Assembly: GCA_003170115.1 (NCBI GenBank) | Contig: PMZS01000383.1 | Coordinates: 1 to 14,807, forward strand | DNA length: 14,807 nt | Source: Spirochaetaceae bacterium | Lineage (GTDB): Bacteria; Spirochaetota; Spirochaetia; SZUA-6; Fen-1364 | Reading direction: 5' to 3' | In this document: positions 14,102 through 14,807 of the stretch, piece after piece | How positions within the stretch are numbered: the stretch's first letter is position 1 | Layout of the letters: each line of letters starts with the position of its first letter | Translations under genes and position numbers: made by a program | The notes under the pieces: generated by a model | What the model was told of the DNA's origin: nothing | What the model saw: only the letters and a program-made list of their open reading frames with translations | Databases searched by the model: none

Positions 14102-14807
14102 CTACAACCGTTCATCGATCCGAGATCGATCGAAAACGCCTTTGACGTCGTAGACCGTGCCCTCCCTGGAAACAAGGAGACGAGGGTCGATGCCCATGAA
14201 TTCCCGGTGCGCCACCGCAAGAATAAGGCCATCGTAGTTCTTCGAGTCGGGCAGCGATTTCAATGTGCGGATACCGTATTCGGCAAGGACGTCGCCGGGA
14301 TCTGCCCAGGGGTCGAAAACATCAACCACGCAGCCATAATCCTGGAGCTCTCGCACGATATCGACAGCTTTCGAATTCCGTATATCGGAACAATTCTCCT
14401 TGAAGGTCACTCCAAGCAGGAGAACACGAGACCCCTTCACTCGACTGCCCTTTTTTATCATGAGCTTCACAAGCCTCTCGGCAACGTAGAAACCCATCCC
14501 GTCGTTGATTCGACGGCCCGCGAGTATGACCTGAGCAAGGTATCCGAGGCTCTGTGCTTTATGGGTCAGATAGTATGGATCGACGCCGATGCAGTGCCCG
14601 CCTACGAGACCAGGCTTGAATTTCAGAAAATTCCATTTCGTTCCGGCAGCTTCAAGGACCTCGAGGGTGTCGATGCCCATGCGATTGAAGATCAATGCAA
14701 GCTCGTTGACAAAAGCAATATTGACATCGCGCTGCGAGTTTTCGATGACCTTCGCCGCCTCGGCAACTCTTATGGAAGATGCTCGATGGGTCCCCGCCGT
14801 TATGATG
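14102..14807 (-). CDS. UDP-N-acetylhexosamine 6-dehydrogenase, TviB/WbpO-like (5' part cut by window edge)
   Basis: C-terminal 234 residues of a nucleotide-sugar dehydrogenase that oxidises C6 of a UDP-HexNAc to a uronic acid with two NAD+. The first complete codon is at 14806, and the reading frame runs in from outside the window. Visible are IITAGTHRASSIRVAEAAK at the edge, QRDVNIAFVNELALIF, the AAGTKWNFLKFKPG stretch, the catalytic Cys in GGHCIGVDPYYLTHKA (codon 14593-14591), ILAGRRINDGMG, and the C-terminal domain with LLLGVTFKENCSDIRNSK. AAGTKWNF and GVDPYYLTHKA are characteristic of the TviB/WbpO branch (UDP-GlcNAc or UDP-GalNAc), not UDP-glucose dehydrogenases. The stop is 13 bases before rmlC. 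Which epimer is used is not visible. Confidence 0.9.
   Translation of the reverse strand, partial: IITAGTHRASSIRVAEAAKVIENSQRDVNIAFVNELALIFNRMGIDTLEVLEAAGTKWNFLKFKPGLVGGHCIGVDPYYLTHKAQSLGYLAQVILAGRRINDGMGFYVAERLVKLMIKKGSRVKGSRVLLLGVTFKENCSDIRNSKAVDIVRELQDYGCVVDVFDPWADPGDVLAEYGIRTLKSLPDSKNYDGLILAVAHREFMGIDPRLLVSREGTVYDVKGVFDRSRIDERL

Overview
This window is the inside of a surface-polysaccharide (O-antigen or exopolysaccharide type) biosynthesis locus. It carries 16 genes packed almost end to end. Fifteen lie on the minus strand and one glycosyltransferase gene lies on the plus strand. A complete dTDP-L-rhamnose set, a WecF-like GT56 transferase and several sugar-nucleotide enzymes suggest a Gram-negative-type bacterium of fairly high G+C content. 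The taxon cannot be named from this window. No wzx, wzy, ABC exporter, initiating transferase, tRNA, rRNA, CRISPR or insertion sequence was seen. No gene-free stretch exceeds 50 bases.

Layout, in minus-strand transcription order (right to left): a partial UDP-HexNAc 6-dehydrogenase (14807-14102), rmlC, rmlD, a GT4 glycosyltransferase, a HisC-like PLP enzyme (broken) and a LicC-like nucleotidyltransferase (broken). The only plus-strand gene, a GT4 glycosyltransferase (8694-9809), comes next. The minus-strand series then resumes: an unassigned GT-B-like protein, a CDP-alcohol phosphatidyltransferase (broken), a GT56 transferase, a VioA/WecE-type sugar aminotransferase, rmlA, rmlB, a GT4 glycosyltransferase, a UDP-glucuronate 4-epimerase-type enzyme and a partial perosamine-synthase-type aminotransferase cut by the left edge.

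How the genes fit together: RmlA and RmlB make dTDP-4-keto-6-deoxyglucose. RmlC and RmlD, encoded about 9 kb away on the same strand, turn it into dTDP-L-rhamnose. The VioA-like aminotransferase could divert the same intermediate to a dTDP-4-amino-4,6-dideoxyhexose, and the adjacent GT56 transferase is a natural user of that donor. The dehydrogenase and epimerase would add uronic-acid donors. Minus-strand genes are mostly joined by 4-base stop/start overlaps or gaps of a few bases, so translational coupling is likely.

The most notable observation is that the three genes that look like one extra module are all damaged: a PLP enzyme, a CTP-type nucleotidyltransferase and a CDP-alcohol phosphatidyltransferase. 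Such a set could make, CMP-activate and attach a small amino-alcohol phosphate or aminophosphonate group. The lesions are two apparent internal deletions, one frameshift and one nonsense codon. The neighbouring sugar genes all read through intact. This looks like coordinated decay of one decoration pathway inside a live locus, unless an assembly artefact explains it.
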